Shown here: positions 7,616 to 16,555 of the stretch, one piece after another
How the letters are laid out: the number at the start of each line of letters is the position of its first letter
Position numbering within the stretch: position 1 is the first letter of the stretch
Assembly: GCF_937958655.1 (NCBI RefSeq)
Contig: NZ_CALGNH010000032.1
Span: 62,001-126,000 of the forward strand
Length of the DNA stretch: 64,000 bases
Reading direction: 5' to 3'
DNA from: an uncultured Winogradskyella sp.
Lineage (GTDB): Bacteria > Bacteroidota > Bacteroidia > Flavobacteriales > Flavobacteriaceae
Made by a program: the position numbers and the translations under genes
The notes under the pieces: model-generated
What the model was told of the DNA's origin: nothing
Database searches by the model: none
The model's input: the letters and a program-made list of their open reading frames with translations, nothing else

Positions 7616-9682
7616 TTAACTAATTTTTAAACCATTAGAAATCTGATCGTTATCTGGGTTTACAAATATCAAATGACCTAATTCATCTTCCGTCATCAAG
7701 ATCATACCTTTACTCTCAACTCCTCTTAATTTCCTCGGTGCTAAGTTTACTAAAACCATTACGCGTTTACCCACAACCTCTTCTGGCGTAAAACTCCCAG
7801 CAATTCCAGAAACAATGGTACGCGTATCTATACCAGTATCTACTTTTAAGACTAAGAGTTTTTTTGTTTTTGGCATTTTTTCTGCCTCTATAATAGTACC
7901 TACTCTAAGATCTAATTTTGTGAAATCATCAAAAGTAATCTCGTCTTTTTGAGGTTCTACTTGTTTTTTAGCTGCTTCATTGGCTTTTTTATTGGCAGCA
8001 AGTTTATGGAGTTGTTTTTCAATTTCAGAATCTTCTATTTTTAAAAACAATAAATCTGGTTTGCCTTTTTGAATAGAATGACCTGCTGGAAGCAAGATAG
8101 ACTTCGTAGAGACGCCTTCCCAAGTAGATTCTGAATCAAGTTCAGAATGACAAAGGATTGTTTTTAGTTTACTTGAAGTAAAGGGTAAAAAAGGTTCACT
8201 TAATACCGCTAAAGCAGACGCAATTTGCAAAGCAATAAACATTACTGTTTTAGTGCGATCCTCGTCTGTTTTTACTGTTTTCCATGGCTCTTCATCTGCT
8301 AAATACTTATTTCCTAATCTAGCCAAATTCATTAACTCTTGGCTAGCCTCTCTAAAACGGTAGCGCTCTATTGAACTAGAGATAACTGACGGATAAGCTT
8401 TTAAAGTAGTTAAAGTTTCTTCATCAATTGTTTTATAAGCGGAAGGACTTGGCACTACACCATCATAATATTTATTGGTTAATACCGCAACACGATTAAT
8501 AAAATTACCGAAAATTGCAACCAATTCATTATTATTTCTTGCCTGAAAATCTTTCCAAGTAAAATCATTATCCTTAGTTTCTGGGGCATTTGCCGTAAGT
8601 GCATAACGCAAAACGTCTTGTTGATCTGGAAAATCTTTTAAATAGTCTGGCAACCAAACTGCCCAATTCTTAGAAGTAGATAGTTTATTACCTTCTAAAT
8701 TTAAAAACTCGTTAGCAGGTACATTTTCTGGCAAAATATAAGAGCCTTCTGCTTTTAACATTGATGGAAAAATAATACAGTGAAATACAATATTATCTTT
8801 ACCTATAAAATGTACTAAGGTTGTATTATCATCTTTCCAATAATCTTCCCAGTTTTTGCCCTCACGTGCTGCCCACTCTTTAGTTGCTGAGATATAACCT
8901 ATAGGTGCGTCAAACCAAACATAAAGTACTTTTCCTTCACCGCCATCAACTGGTACAGGTATGCCCCAATCTAAATCTCTGGTTACAGCTCGTGGTCTTA
9001 ATCCATCATCTATCCAAGACTTAACCTGGCCATACACATTAGGTTTCCAGTCTTTTTTATGACCTTTTAGTATCCATTCTTTTAAAAATGCTTCGTGTTT
9101 ATTTAAAGGTAAAAACCAATGTTTTGTTTCTTTTACAGTTGGTACGTTACCGGTAATTGCAGACTTTGGATTTATTAAATCTGTAGCATTTAAACTAGAT
9201 CCACAATTTTCGCACTGATCTCCATAAGCATCTTCATTTCCGCATTTAGGACAAGTACCAGTAACAAAACGATCTGCCAAAAACTGATTAGCTTCGGCAT
9301 CGTAAAGCTGCTCAGAAACTTCTTCAACAAATTCATTTTTAGCATATAAAGTCTTAAAAAAGTCTGAAGCAGTATCGTGGTGTATCTTGGCTGAAGTACG
9401 CGAGTAATTATCAAAAGTTATCCCAAAGTCTTCAAAAGATTTTTTAATAATAGTATGGTATTTATCAACTATATCTTGTGGACTAACTCCTTCTTTTTTT
9501 GCCTTAATAGTAATAGGCACACCATGCTCATCACTCCCGCAGATAAATGCAACATCGTTACCTCTTAATCTTAAGTATCTAGAGTAAATATCTGCTGGCA
9601 CGTAAACACCTGCTAAATGCCCTATATGTATTGGGCCATTAGTGTATGGAAGTGCTGCAGTAATTGTATATCGCTTAGACAT
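7616..9682 (-). CDS. metG: Methionyl-tRNA synthetase with an in-frame repeat insertion
   Basis: A 688-aa class I synthetase that charges tRNA-Met. Motifs are HIGH (residues 19-22), a Zn knuckle CPKCG...CENCG near residue 145, KLSTS (333-337, the KMSKS loop), the anticodon-binding helices, and a C-terminal tRNA-binding OB domain ([11 protein letters not shown]). Residues 511-519 read CHSELDSES, the translation of a dispersed palindromic repeat (8124-8153). It sits in the linker between the anticodon domain and the C-terminal appendix, so the core is intact. The enzyme is presumably functional, since no second metG is seen here. Confidence 0.97.
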   Translation of the reverse strand: MSKRYTITAALPYTNGPIHIGHLAGVYVPADIYSRYLRLRGNDVAFICGSDEHGVPITIKAKKEGVSPQDIVDKYHTIIKKSFEDFGITFDNYSRTSAKIHHDTASDFFKTLYAKNEFVEEVSEQLYDAEANQFLADRFVTGTCPKCGNEDAYGDQCENCGSSLNATDLINPKSAITGNVPTVKETKHWFLPLNKHEAFLKEWILKGHKKDWKPNVYGQVKSWIDDGLRPRAVTRDLDWGIPVPVDGGEGKVLYVWFDAPIGYISATKEWAAREGKNWEDYWKDDNTTLVHFIGKDNIVFHCIIFPSMLKAEGSYILPENVPANEFLNLEGNKLSTSKNWAVWLPDYLKDFPDQQDVLRYALTANAPETKDNDFTWKDFQARNNNELVAIFGNFINRVAVLTNKYYDGVVPSPSAYKTIDEETLTTLKAYPSVISSSIERYRFREASQELMNLARLGNKYLADEEPWKTVKTDEDRTKTVMFIALQIASALAVLSEPFLPFTSSKLKTILCHSELDSESTWEGVSTKSILLPAGHSIQKGKPDLLFLKIEDSEIEKQLHKLAANKKANEAAKKQVEPQKDEITFDDFTKLDLRVGTIIEAEKMPKTKKLLVLKVDTGIDTRTIVSGIAGSFTPEEVVGKRVMVLVNLAPRKLRGVESKGMILMTEDELGHLIFVNPDNDQISNGLKIS
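8124..8153. repeat. Family A palindromic repeat inside metG
   Basis: ATTCTGAA (8128-8135) and TTCAGAAT (8141-8148) form an 8-bp perfect stem with a 5-nt loop, followed by GACA. On the minus strand it reads TGTCATTCTGAAC..., the same layout as the intergenic copies at 18288, 19601, 41103 and 44101. It encodes CHSELDSES in frame. Confidence 0.85.
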
Positions 9683-9705
9683 TAAATACTTTTTTAAATG
9701 AAATG

Positions 9706-9713
9706 CAAATTTA
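9706..9713 (-). promoter_or_regulatory. metG -7 box
   Basis: TAAATTTG on the minus strand fits TAnnTTTG and lies 23 nt before the metG start codon. No -33 element is clear. Confidence 0.4.
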
Positions 9714-9803
9714 CAATTTTACAATGACTAAAAACGTCATTCCATTTTAAGAAAAATTACATCTATAAATCTCATTATCATATTAAAAGTAGATTTAGTC
9801 ATC

Positions 9804-10571
9804 TTACATTTGTTTCACAGCTTCCAACTCTACTTTCAACTCTTGAAACATGGTCATTATACTACTTAACTTCAGTTCCTTCTCATCATACTCTTGCGTA
9901 TTAATACAACAGGTAAACTCCCAAAGTTCTAAGATATTTTCACGCTTAACTAAATATGGTTTATAAGACTTGTTATCAGAACTTAACAATAAACTTGCAA
10001 TATCACCCTCAGGTATATAAACTCGTTTATAAACCAAACCATCATCCTTTGTTAAAACAATGTAAGTTCTGCCGTTTTTAATATCATTAATAGCTTCAAC
10101 ATACTTTGCCACAACAAAAGCACCATCTTTAACAGGTAGCATAGAATCCCCTTTTATAGGAAATGCCCTGTGTGTACCAGTAGGTAAAAACGGTAATTTA
10201 ATTTTTTGAAGTTGCTCTATATATTCCGGATCATCGTAACCAGACAGATAACCTGCTGAGGCTTTTGCTGGTACAATCTCAATTAAATCTTCATTATTTT
10301 CGTTAACCGTTACAGGAAACAGTACACGCTTATTCCCTACTTCTATAAAAGAGGTATCCTTGGCTTTTCGTAAATCCTTACGCACCAAAATATCTATAGG
10401 AATATCAAAGTAATTAGATAAATCTATTAAACGCTCAATTGGTGGTTCACTTCTTCCTTCTTCATAAGACCCAACGACAGAGCGTGTCCAATTAAGGTCG
10501 TCTGCAAAACGTTCTTGAGACAATTTCTTTAACGTTCTAAGATGCTTTATGTTGGCTTGTATAGGCTTCAT
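9804..10571 (-). CDS. CI/LexA-like self-cleaving repressor (XRE HTH + S24 peptidase)
   Basis: A 255-aa protein. Residues ~5-62 are an XRE (Cro/CI) helix-turn-helix. Residues ~100-210 are an S24 LexA/UmuD-type autoprotease domain with Ala106-Gly107 as likely cleavage site, Ser143 in GDSM as nucleophile and Lys182 as general base. The spacing is close to lambda CI (A111-G112, S149, K192). It is transcribed away from the dnaE-dinB-SRAP operon. In family terms, RecA filaments should trigger its cleavage and release the operon. The 100-bp shared promoter holds two ACTACAwATA copies that may be its operators. Confidence 0.88.
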   Translation of the reverse strand: MKPIQANIKHLRTLKKLSQERFADDLNWTRSVVGSYEEGRSEPPIERLIDLSNYFDIPIDILVRKDLRKAKDTSFIEVGNKRVLFPVTVNENNEDLIEIVPAKASAGYLSGYDDPEYIEQLQKIKLPFLPTGTHRAFPIKGDSMLPVKDGAFVVAKYVEAINDIKNGRTYIVLTKDDGLVYKRVYIPEGDIASLLLSSDNKSYKPYLVKRENILELWEFTCCINTQEYDEKELKLSSIMTMFQELKVELEAVKQM

Positions 10572-10577
10572 ATTTAT

Positions 10578-10595
10578 TTCTCACGAAAGTGGGAA
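10578..10595. repeat. Family F palindrome in the repressor leader
   Basis: TTCTCAC and GTGGGAA arms around GAAA form a 7-bp hairpin (one G-T pair). It is 6 bp upstream of the repressor ATG and so overlaps its ribosome-binding region. A second copy (ATTCCCAC-TTTC-GTGGGAAT) lies at 44190-44209. Confidence 0.6.
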
Positions 10596-10618
10596 TCATT
10601 TTATATTTAACAGTATTT

Positions 10619-10663
10619 ACTACAAATATAAGCAACAAAAACTACATATAGTAGCTAATTTTG
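10619..10663. promoter_or_regulatory. Divergent promoters with two putative operators
   Basis: Leftward -7 box TATATTTG (10630-10623) serves the repressor; rightward -7 box TAATTTTG (10656-10663) serves the polymerase operon. ACTACAAATA (10619-10628) overlaps the leftward box. ACTACATATA (10641-10650) continues into GTAG, making CTAC-n5-GTAG (10642-10654), directly in front of the rightward box. The two copies are 22 bp apart, about two helical turns, in the same direction. This fits a single repressor controlling both promoters; binding itself is inferred. Confidence 0.5.
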
Positions 10664-10671
10664 TTAATCCT

Positions 10672-13600
10672 ATGTATTTAAACTGTCATACCTATTACAG
10701 CCTACGTTACGGCACTATAAAACCTGAGCAACTGCTTGCTATTGCTTCAGAAAATGGTGTGCAAACTTTGGCGCTTACGGATATTAATACCACCTCAGCA
10801 TGTTTGGATATTGTGCGCCTGTCTAAAAAATATAAAGTAAAACCTGTTCTTGGTGTAGATTTTAGAAACAAGGCACAACAAGAATTTATTCTCATTGCAA
10901 AAAATAATAATGGGTTTAAAACTATCAATGATTATCTGTCTAAATTTCTTCATAATCGTGAGTTAAAAATTCCCGAAAGACCTGAGGTTATTTTGGAAGA
11001 TTGCTTTGTGATTTATCCTTACCAAAAAGGCAAGAATTTCAACTTAAAATCTAATGAGTTTTTAGGCATTGCACCTAAAGACCTCAACCATTTAAAATTT
11101 TCGAAATGGAATCAATTTAGAGAGAAATTAGTGGTATTAAAAACCGTTTCTTTTCAAAATAAAAAGGGTTTTAATACACATCGCTTACTACGCGCTATTG
11201 ATAATAATACCTTATTGAGTAAACTGCCGAAAACTGAAGAGGGTAGCGAACATGATATGATGTTACCGTATGACGAACTGTGTCATACATACTCCGAATT
11301 TCCTAAACTAATACATAATACCGAACAACTTTTAGAGGATTGTAGCATTGATTTCAATTTTGAAAATAACGAGCCTAAAAATCAAAAGTGTCTGACCGCA
11401 AATGAAGCTTCAGATTATGCATTGTTAGAAAAACTGACCTACGATGGTATTCCTTATCGTTACGGAAATGAGGTTAGCCCTAAGATTTATGAGCGTATAG
11501 AAAAAGAGCTCGATATTATAAAGCAAAAAAGCTTTGTGTCTTATTTTCTAATCAACTGGAAAATCTTAGAATACGCACGCAACAAAGACTACTACTATGT
11601 TGGTCGCGGAAGTGGTGCCAATAGTATTATTGCGTATTTACTCAGAATTACAGATGTAGATCCTATAGAGTTAGATCTCTATTTTGAACGTTTTATTAAT
11701 CTCTTTCGACAAAATCCACCAGATTTTGATATTGACTTTTCATGGAAAGATAGAGATGATATTACACATTTTATTTTCAACAACTTTAAGAACACAGCTT
11801 TAATAACGGTTTATAACACCTTTAAATTCAAAGCTTCTGTGCGCGAATTGGGTAAAGTATTTGGCTTACCAAAGTCTGAAATGGATATGCTAACACGAGG
11901 TAAGTTTAATGTGAGCCAGTTAGATAAGCTCTCACAACTCGTTCTTAAATACAGTCAATATATTGAGGGTTTTCCTAACTACTTAGGTATTCATGCAGGT
12001 GGTATTTTGATTTCAGAAAAGCCAATACATTATTATGGTGCGACTTTTATGCCTCCAAAAGGCTTTGCCACGACACAGTTTGATATGGTCGTTGCTGAAG
12101 ATATTGGCCTCTACAAATTCGATATTTTAAGTCAGCGCGGTTTAGGAAAAATTAAAGATGCCGTAGAAATTATCAATACTAATTACACAGAACAACCACC
12201 TATTGATATTCATGACATTAAACGTTTTAAACAAGATGAACGCATAAAACACCTATTACGAAATGCCAAAGCCATTGGTTGCTTCTATGTAGAATCTCCT
12301 GCCATGCGTATGCTTCTAAAAAAATTACAAGTCGATAACTATTTAGGTTTAGTGGCTGCGAGTTCTGTCATTCGTCCTGGTGTGGCCAAAAGTGGTATGA
12401 TGCGTCAATACATTTTACGTTATCGTTATCCTGAAAAGCGAAAAGAAGCACATCCTGTGTTGGCAGAACTGATGCCAGAAACTTTTGGTGTTATGGTCTA
12501 TCAAGAAGATGTGATTAAAGTGGCGCATCATTTTGGTGGTTTAGATTTGGGTGAAGCTGATATGTTACGTCGTGGTATGTCTGGTAAATTCCGTTCGCGT
12601 GACGAATTTTTAAAAGTAAAACAACAATTTTTTGATAACTGTATAAACGATGGAAAACCCTACGAATTTGTGGCTGACGTATGGCGACAAATCGAAAGTT
12701 TTGCTGGCTATGCCTTTGCAAAAGGGCATTCGGCATCCTATGCCGTTGAGAGCTACCAAAGTCTGTTCTTAAAAGCCTATTATCCTTTGGAATATATGAC
12801 GGCTACCATTAACAATTTTGGTGGGTTTTATAGTACAGAACTCTATGTGCACGAAGCTAGAATGCATAATGGAAAAATTGAAGCACCTTGCATAAACACC
12901 AGTTTTACACAAGCCATTATCAATGGTGGCGTTATTTTTTTAGGCTTTATGTTTTTACAATCTTTAGAATCTAAAACCATAGAGCGTATTCTTGAGGAAC
13001 GCGAAAGTTATGGATTGTTTAAATCTCTCGATGATTTTATAGAACGTGTTCCTATTTCTGTAGAACAGATTACCATTCTTATAAAAATAAATGCGTTTCG
13101 CTTTACTAAAATTAATAAACGTGAGCTGTTATGGGAAGCGCATTTAAAAATCAGTAAAACCGTTATCCAAGAACATATTGTGACGCTATTTAAAACCCAG
13201 CGTATTAATTACAATACACCAGAGTTACCAAGCACAGCTTTAGAAAATGCTTTTGACGAAATTGAATTATTAGGATTTCCTTTATGCAATCCCTTTCATC
13301 TATTAGAAAAAGAATCTACTAGCCGATTACGTGCAAAGCATTTAATACAATTAGAAGGAAAATATATAAAGATTGAAGGCTATCTTATTACTACAAAAAA
13401 TACTAGTACTGCTAAAGGTAAGCGTATGTATTTTGGAACATTTTTAGATCGTGATGGTGATTTTATAGATACAGTTCACTTTCCGCCTGTTGCAGCAAAA
13501 TATCCATTTAGAGGAAAAGGGATTTATGAAATTATTGGAAAAGTTATGGTAGAGTTTGATTGTGTTACTATTGAAGTTTCAAGATTTGAACGTTTGGCTA

Positions 13601-13695
13601 TTATTGAAGATCCACGCTACTCCATAAAATCATTGAATCCAACATTTCAGAATAAGAAGAGTTTTGAAGACTTAAAGAGTATGAATCGAGTTTAA
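10672..13695 (+). CDS. Short DNA polymerase III alpha subunit (DnaE2/ImuC-like)
   Basis: A 1007-aa C-family polymerase. The start was set at ATG 10672 (MYLNCHTYYSLRYGTI), because the longer frame to 10549 runs through the promoter and the repressor gene. The N-terminal PHP domain has a degenerate metal site (NCHTYYSL in place of HSxYSLLDG), so it is probably not a nuclease. The catalytic motif PDFDIDF spans residues 350-356. Helix-hairpin-helix and OB regions follow. At ~1000 aa it is shorter than a replicative DnaE and sits with a Y-family polymerase, the layout of error-prone DnaE2/ImuC enzymes. It carries out mutagenic or damage-tolerant synthesis. Confidence 0.92.
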   Translation: MYLNCHTYYSLRYGTIKPEQLLAIASENGVQTLALTDINTTSACLDIVRLSKKYKVKPVLGVDFRNKAQQEFILIAKNNNGFKTINDYLSKFLHNRELKIPERPEVILEDCFVIYPYQKGKNFNLKSNEFLGIAPKDLNHLKFSKWNQFREKLVVLKTVSFQNKKGFNTHRLLRAIDNNTLLSKLPKTEEGSEHDMMLPYDELCHTYSEFPKLIHNTEQLLEDCSIDFNFENNEPKNQKCLTANEASDYALLEKLTYDGIPYRYGNEVSPKIYERIEKELDIIKQKSFVSYFLINWKILEYARNKDYYYVGRGSGANSIIAYLLRITDVDPIELDLYFERFINLFRQNPPDFDIDFSWKDRDDITHFIFNNFKNTALITVYNTFKFKASVRELGKVFGLPKSEMDMLTRGKFNVSQLDKLSQLVLKYSQYIEGFPNYLGIHAGGILISEKPIHYYGATFMPPKGFATTQFDMVVAEDIGLYKFDILSQRGLGKIKDAVEIINTNYTEQPPIDIHDIKRFKQDERIKHLLRNAKAIGCFYVESPAMRMLLKKLQVDNYLGLVAASSVIRPGVAKSGMMRQYILRYRYPEKRKEAHPVLAELMPETFGVMVYQEDVIKVAHHFGGLDLGEADMLRRGMSGKFRSRDEFLKVKQQFFDNCINDGKPYEFVADVWRQIESFAGYAFAKGHSASYAVESYQSLFLKAYYPLEYMTATINNFGGFYSTELYVHEARMHNGKIEAPCINTSFTQAIINGGVIFLGFMFLQSLESKTIERILEERESYGLFKSLDDFIERVPISVEQITILIKINAFRFTKINKRELLWEAHLKISKTVIQEHIVTLFKTQRINYNTPELPSTALENAFDEIELLGFPLCNPFHLLEKESTSRLRAKHLIQLEGKYIKIEGYLITTKNTSTAKGKRMYFGTFLDRDGDFIDTVHFPPVAAKYPFRGKGIYEIIGKVMVEFDCVTIEVSRFERLAIIEDPRYSIKSLNPTFQNKKSFEDLKSMNRV

Positions 13696-13697
13696 AG

Positions 13698-13824
13698 ATG
13701 TCACTTCGAGTGAATTTGTGAAGCATGAACAAATTTGTATCGAGAAGCTTTTATTAATCACTTGGTTCTCGATACAACGATTTTTTTTAGCCTACGCTAC
13801 AAAAATCGCCACTCGAACTGACAT
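13698..13824. repeat. Composite nested palindrome between dnaE-like and dinB
   Basis: Three inverted repeats lie in one 127-bp block. The outer arms are at 13698-13712 and 13810-13824 (14 of 15 pair, core TCGAGTG). The middle arms are TGTATCGAGAA and its complement around 13737-13778. A GATTTTT...AAAAATC hairpin lies near 13779-13807. The outer arms end in GTCA, as in other family B copies. It separates two genes that probably share a transcript, so the RNA would fold strongly here. Confidence 0.7.
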
Positions 13825-13842
13825 AAATTATAGACGTATAAA

Positions 13843-15060
13843 ATGAACAACAACCGAAGCATAGTACACATGGATTTAGACACTTTTTTTGTGTCTTGCG
13901 AGCGCTTACTAGATAGCCGGCTTAACGGAAAACCTGTACTTATTGGTGGCACTAGCGACAGAGGTGTTGTGGCCTCTTGCAGCTATGAGGCTCGAAAATT
14001 TGGAATCCATTCTGCAATGCCTATGCGTATGGCAAAACAGCTTTGTCCAGAAGCAATCATACTAAGAGGAAACTCTGGGATTTACAGTAAATTCTCTAAT
14101 GATGTTACAGACGTTATAAAGGAAAGCGTCCCTCTTTATGAAAAAACATCCATCGATGAGTTTTATCTAGACTTAACCGGAATGGATAAATTCTTTGGTT
14201 GTCATAAATTAGCTTCAGAATTACGGCAACGTATTATTAAAGAAACAGGTTTACCCATTTCTTTTGGTTTATCACTAAATAAAACGGTTTCAAAAATTGC
14301 CACTGGTGAAGCGAAACCCAATAATGAAATTAGAATTATATCTGGTACTGAAAAACCGTTTTTAGCACCACTTTCGGTAAAAAAGATTCCAATGGTTGGT
14401 AATGTAACTTACAAAGCCTTATGCGATTTAGGTGTGAAACGGATTAAAACCGTACAAGATATACCCATGGAATTAATGCATAAAGTTCTTGGTAAAAATG
14501 GATTATCCATCTGGAAAAAAGCCAACGGTATTGATAACAGTCCTGTAATTCAATATCACGAACGCAAATCCATTTCTACAGAACGTACCTTTGGGCAAGA
14601 CACTACAGATATACATAAGCTTAAAGGCCTGGTCATTGCTATGGCAGAAAATTTGGCTTTCCAACTGCGTCGTGGTCATAAGCTCACAGCTTGTATCACC
14701 TTTAAAATTCGATATTCTGATTTTCAAACCTACACACAACAACAGCGAATTCCATACAGTGCTATGGACCATACTATTATTCCTGTGGTACTAGATCTGT
14801 TTAAGAAATTATACAAGCGTAGATTATTGGTTCGATTAATTGGTGTAAAGTTTAGCCATTTGGTAGAAGGTGGTCACCAAGTCAACCTTTTTGAAGACAA
14901 CGAGATGCACCTCAACCTAGCACAAGCCATGGATAAAATGCGCGAACGCTATGGAGACAGAGTTGTTATGAGTGCCGCTGGCATGGAAGCGAGAACAATT
15001 AGTCGTTGGAATCCTTTTAATGGCGAACCGCCTCCTTTGTTGGCGAATCGGCATCAGTAA
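13843..15060 (+). CDS. dinB: Y-family DNA polymerase IV
   Basis: A 405-aa translesion polymerase. Metal ligands are Asp11 (MDLDTFF) and Asp105-Glu106 (SIDEFYLD). Palm, fingers, HhH thumb (~180-235) and little-finger domains are complete. QVNLF at residues 346-350 matches the beta-clamp-binding motif, here placed about 55 residues before the C-terminus rather than at the very end. The ~55-residue tail (after NLFED) is rich in basic and aromatic residues. It is the second gene of the damage-response operon, between the DnaE-like and SRAP genes. Confidence 0.95.
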   Translation: MNNNRSIVHMDLDTFFVSCERLLDSRLNGKPVLIGGTSDRGVVASCSYEARKFGIHSAMPMRMAKQLCPEAIILRGNSGIYSKFSNDVTDVIKESVPLYEKTSIDEFYLDLTGMDKFFGCHKLASELRQRIIKETGLPISFGLSLNKTVSKIATGEAKPNNEIRIISGTEKPFLAPLSVKKIPMVGNVTYKALCDLGVKRIKTVQDIPMELMHKVLGKNGLSIWKKANGIDNSPVIQYHERKSISTERTFGQDTTDIHKLKGLVIAMAENLAFQLRRGHKLTACITFKIRYSDFQTYTQQQRIPYSAMDHTIIPVVLDLFKKLYKRRLLVRLIGVKFSHLVEGGHQVNLFEDNEMHLNLAQAMDKMRERYGDRVVMSAAGMEARTISRWNPFNGEPPPLLANRHQ

Positions 15061-15084
15061 AAAGTAATTTACTATCTTAGATAC

Positions 15085-15816
15085 ATGTGTTACTCAACAG
15101 CATTACGAAAAGAACGCGAAAAAATTGAAAAAGAAATACGTAGTCAAATTAAAGTAAAATTTAATCCAGGCTCAACTTATAAACCTTATTACCATCTTAA
15201 TGGGTTTACACACGAAAATCTTCAAATCATAAAAATGGATGAACCCAATACCGTCCATGATGCAAGTTGGGGACTAATACCAGATTGGGCATTACATAAT
15301 CCTAAAGCATTCCGAAAGAAGAGCAATACTTTAAACGCACGGTCAGAATCTATATTTGATAAAGCATCGTTTAGAAATAGTGCCGAAAACAAACGCTGTT
15401 TAATTTTAGCCGATGGTTTTTACGAACCTCATCACGAAAATGGAAAGGCCATTCCGCACTTCTGTTATCAACCTTCAGCCACCAATCCGGAAGGCGAGCT
15501 ATTTCTATTCGCAGGTCTATATAATGAACTTAATGATAACACATTAAGTGCTACAATTCTAACTACAGAAGCTAACGACTTTTTTATGGAAGTCCATAAC
15601 AAAGGCAAACGTATGCCCTTAGTTTTAGACCCTCATTATTTTGAAGATTGGTTAGACGAAGGCATGAGTACCCAAGAAATAAATGAACTCATGGCTACTG
15701 GCATTAGCATAAAACCATTCACTGCACACCCAGTTAGTAGAGATTTTTATAAAAAGGGCATTGACACCAATAAACCTTATATCATCGAAGAAGTACAAAA
15801 GGACATACTTTTTTAG
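15085..15816 (+). CDS. SRAP-domain protein (HMCES/YedK family)
   Basis: A 243-aa protein that covalently caps abasic sites in single-stranded DNA through the alpha-amino and thiol groups of Cys2, exposed after Met removal. The start is fixed by the invariant MC. Family residues are present: Cys2, Asn84 and Arg86 (NARSES), Glu114 (GFYEP) and His171, matching Cys2, Asn75, Arg77, Glu105 and His160 of E. coli YedK. It lies 24 bp after dinB, so mutagenic synthesis and abasic-site protection are probably induced together. Confidence 0.95.
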   Translation: MCYSTALRKEREKIEKEIRSQIKVKFNPGSTYKPYYHLNGFTHENLQIIKMDEPNTVHDASWGLIPDWALHNPKAFRKKSNTLNARSESIFDKASFRNSAENKRCLILADGFYEPHHENGKAIPHFCYQPSATNPEGELFLFAGLYNELNDNTLSATILTTEANDFFMEVHNKGKRMPLVLDPHYFEDWLDEGMSTQEINELMATGISIKPFTAHPVSRDFYKKGIDTNKPYIIEEVQKDILF

Positions 15817-15834
15817 TTTCTGTACTCACCTAAA

Positions 15835-16041
15835 CTAATCCTCAACATATTCTAAAATATCACTGTGTTGACAATCTAAGGCTTTGCAAATCGCCTCTAG
15901 TGTAGAAAAACGTATAGCCTTTGCTTTTCCTGTTTTAAGGATTGATAAATTAGCTGTCGTAATACCAATGATTTCCGCCAATTCATAACTCTTCATGCCA
16001 CGTTCCGCTAACACTTTATCTAAGTTTATAATAATTGGCAT
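15835..16041 (-). CDS. Small XRE-family (YozG-type) regulator
   Basis: A 68-aa protein that is almost entirely one Cro/CI helix-turn-helix (LAERGMKSYELAEIIGITTANLSILKTGKAKAIRFSTLEAICKAL). It is the last gene of a three-gene unit behind two DUF2975 membrane proteins (2-bp gaps), a common pairing in Firmicutes and Bacteroidota. It most likely binds the paired dyads at 17074-17121 and represses its own operon. Confidence 0.88.
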   Translation of the reverse strand: MPIIINLDKVLAERGMKSYELAEIIGITTANLSILKTGKAKAIRFSTLEAICKALDCQHSDILEYVED

Positions 16042-16043
16042 AA

Positions 16044-16553
16044 TTATATGGTTAGGTCGTTTTCTTCTTTTATGGCCTTGGTTTCTCTTAGAATTGTACT
16101 CATTAACATTAAAAACAATCCAAGAGCAATTATTAATAAGTAGACCAATGATTTTTCACTTAAACCCATTATAAATTTAAATCTTAAAAATAGATTTCCT
16201 ATCCAGTCAATACACCACGAAGATATTGCTGCAATTACCATGAATTTACCTGAAAAAAATAATGATTGTATAAGTTCTTGATTATAAACATCATTTTTTA
16301 ACAAGAGTTTTGTCACTTTTCGCCATTTCATTAGAGCAACAATAAAAACCACATAAATACCTAGTTTTAAAATAGTGAAAAAGTAAAACTTCGCCTCCGT
16401 TTTAAAATTAGCTACATCTTCTTCAATAGATATGATCTCTTGTTCTACCCCAAAAAGAATGGAGGCAAAAAAGAAAATACCTAAGCCAATTGCAATTAGA
16501 AGAAGGAAAATAATACTATTCAAAATCCAATAAAGTGTTTTTGTAAAACTCAT
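16044..16553 (-). CDS. DUF2975 membrane protein
   Basis: A 169-aa inner-membrane protein with four predicted hydrophobic segments (around residues 10-32, 52-75, 98-120 and 135-158) and the typical C-terminal ILRETKAIKEENDLTI tail of the family. It is a paralogue of the next gene, which ends KQAKEENELTV. Its function is unknown; members are thought to act with the linked XRE regulator. Confidence 0.8.
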   Translation of the reverse strand: MSFTKTLYWILNSIIFLLLIAIGLGIFFFASILFGVEQEIISIEEDVANFKTEAKFYFFTILKLGIYVVFIVALMKWRKVTKLLLKNDVYNQELIQSLFFSGKFMVIAAISSWCIDWIGNLFLRFKFIMGLSEKSLVYLLIIALGLFLMLMSTILRETKAIKEENDLTI

Positions 16554-16555
16554 AT

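Noticed and set aside
10549-10671. N-terminal extension of the DnaE-like protein
   Set aside because: It runs back through the divergent promoter and the repressor gene; MYLNCHTYYSLRYG at 10672 is the family start.
13698-13824. CRISPR-like array or attachment site between the polymerase genes
   Set aside because: There are no regularly spaced direct repeats or spacers; the block is nested inverted repeats. No integrase or att duplication is near the tRNA-Asn at 50518 either.
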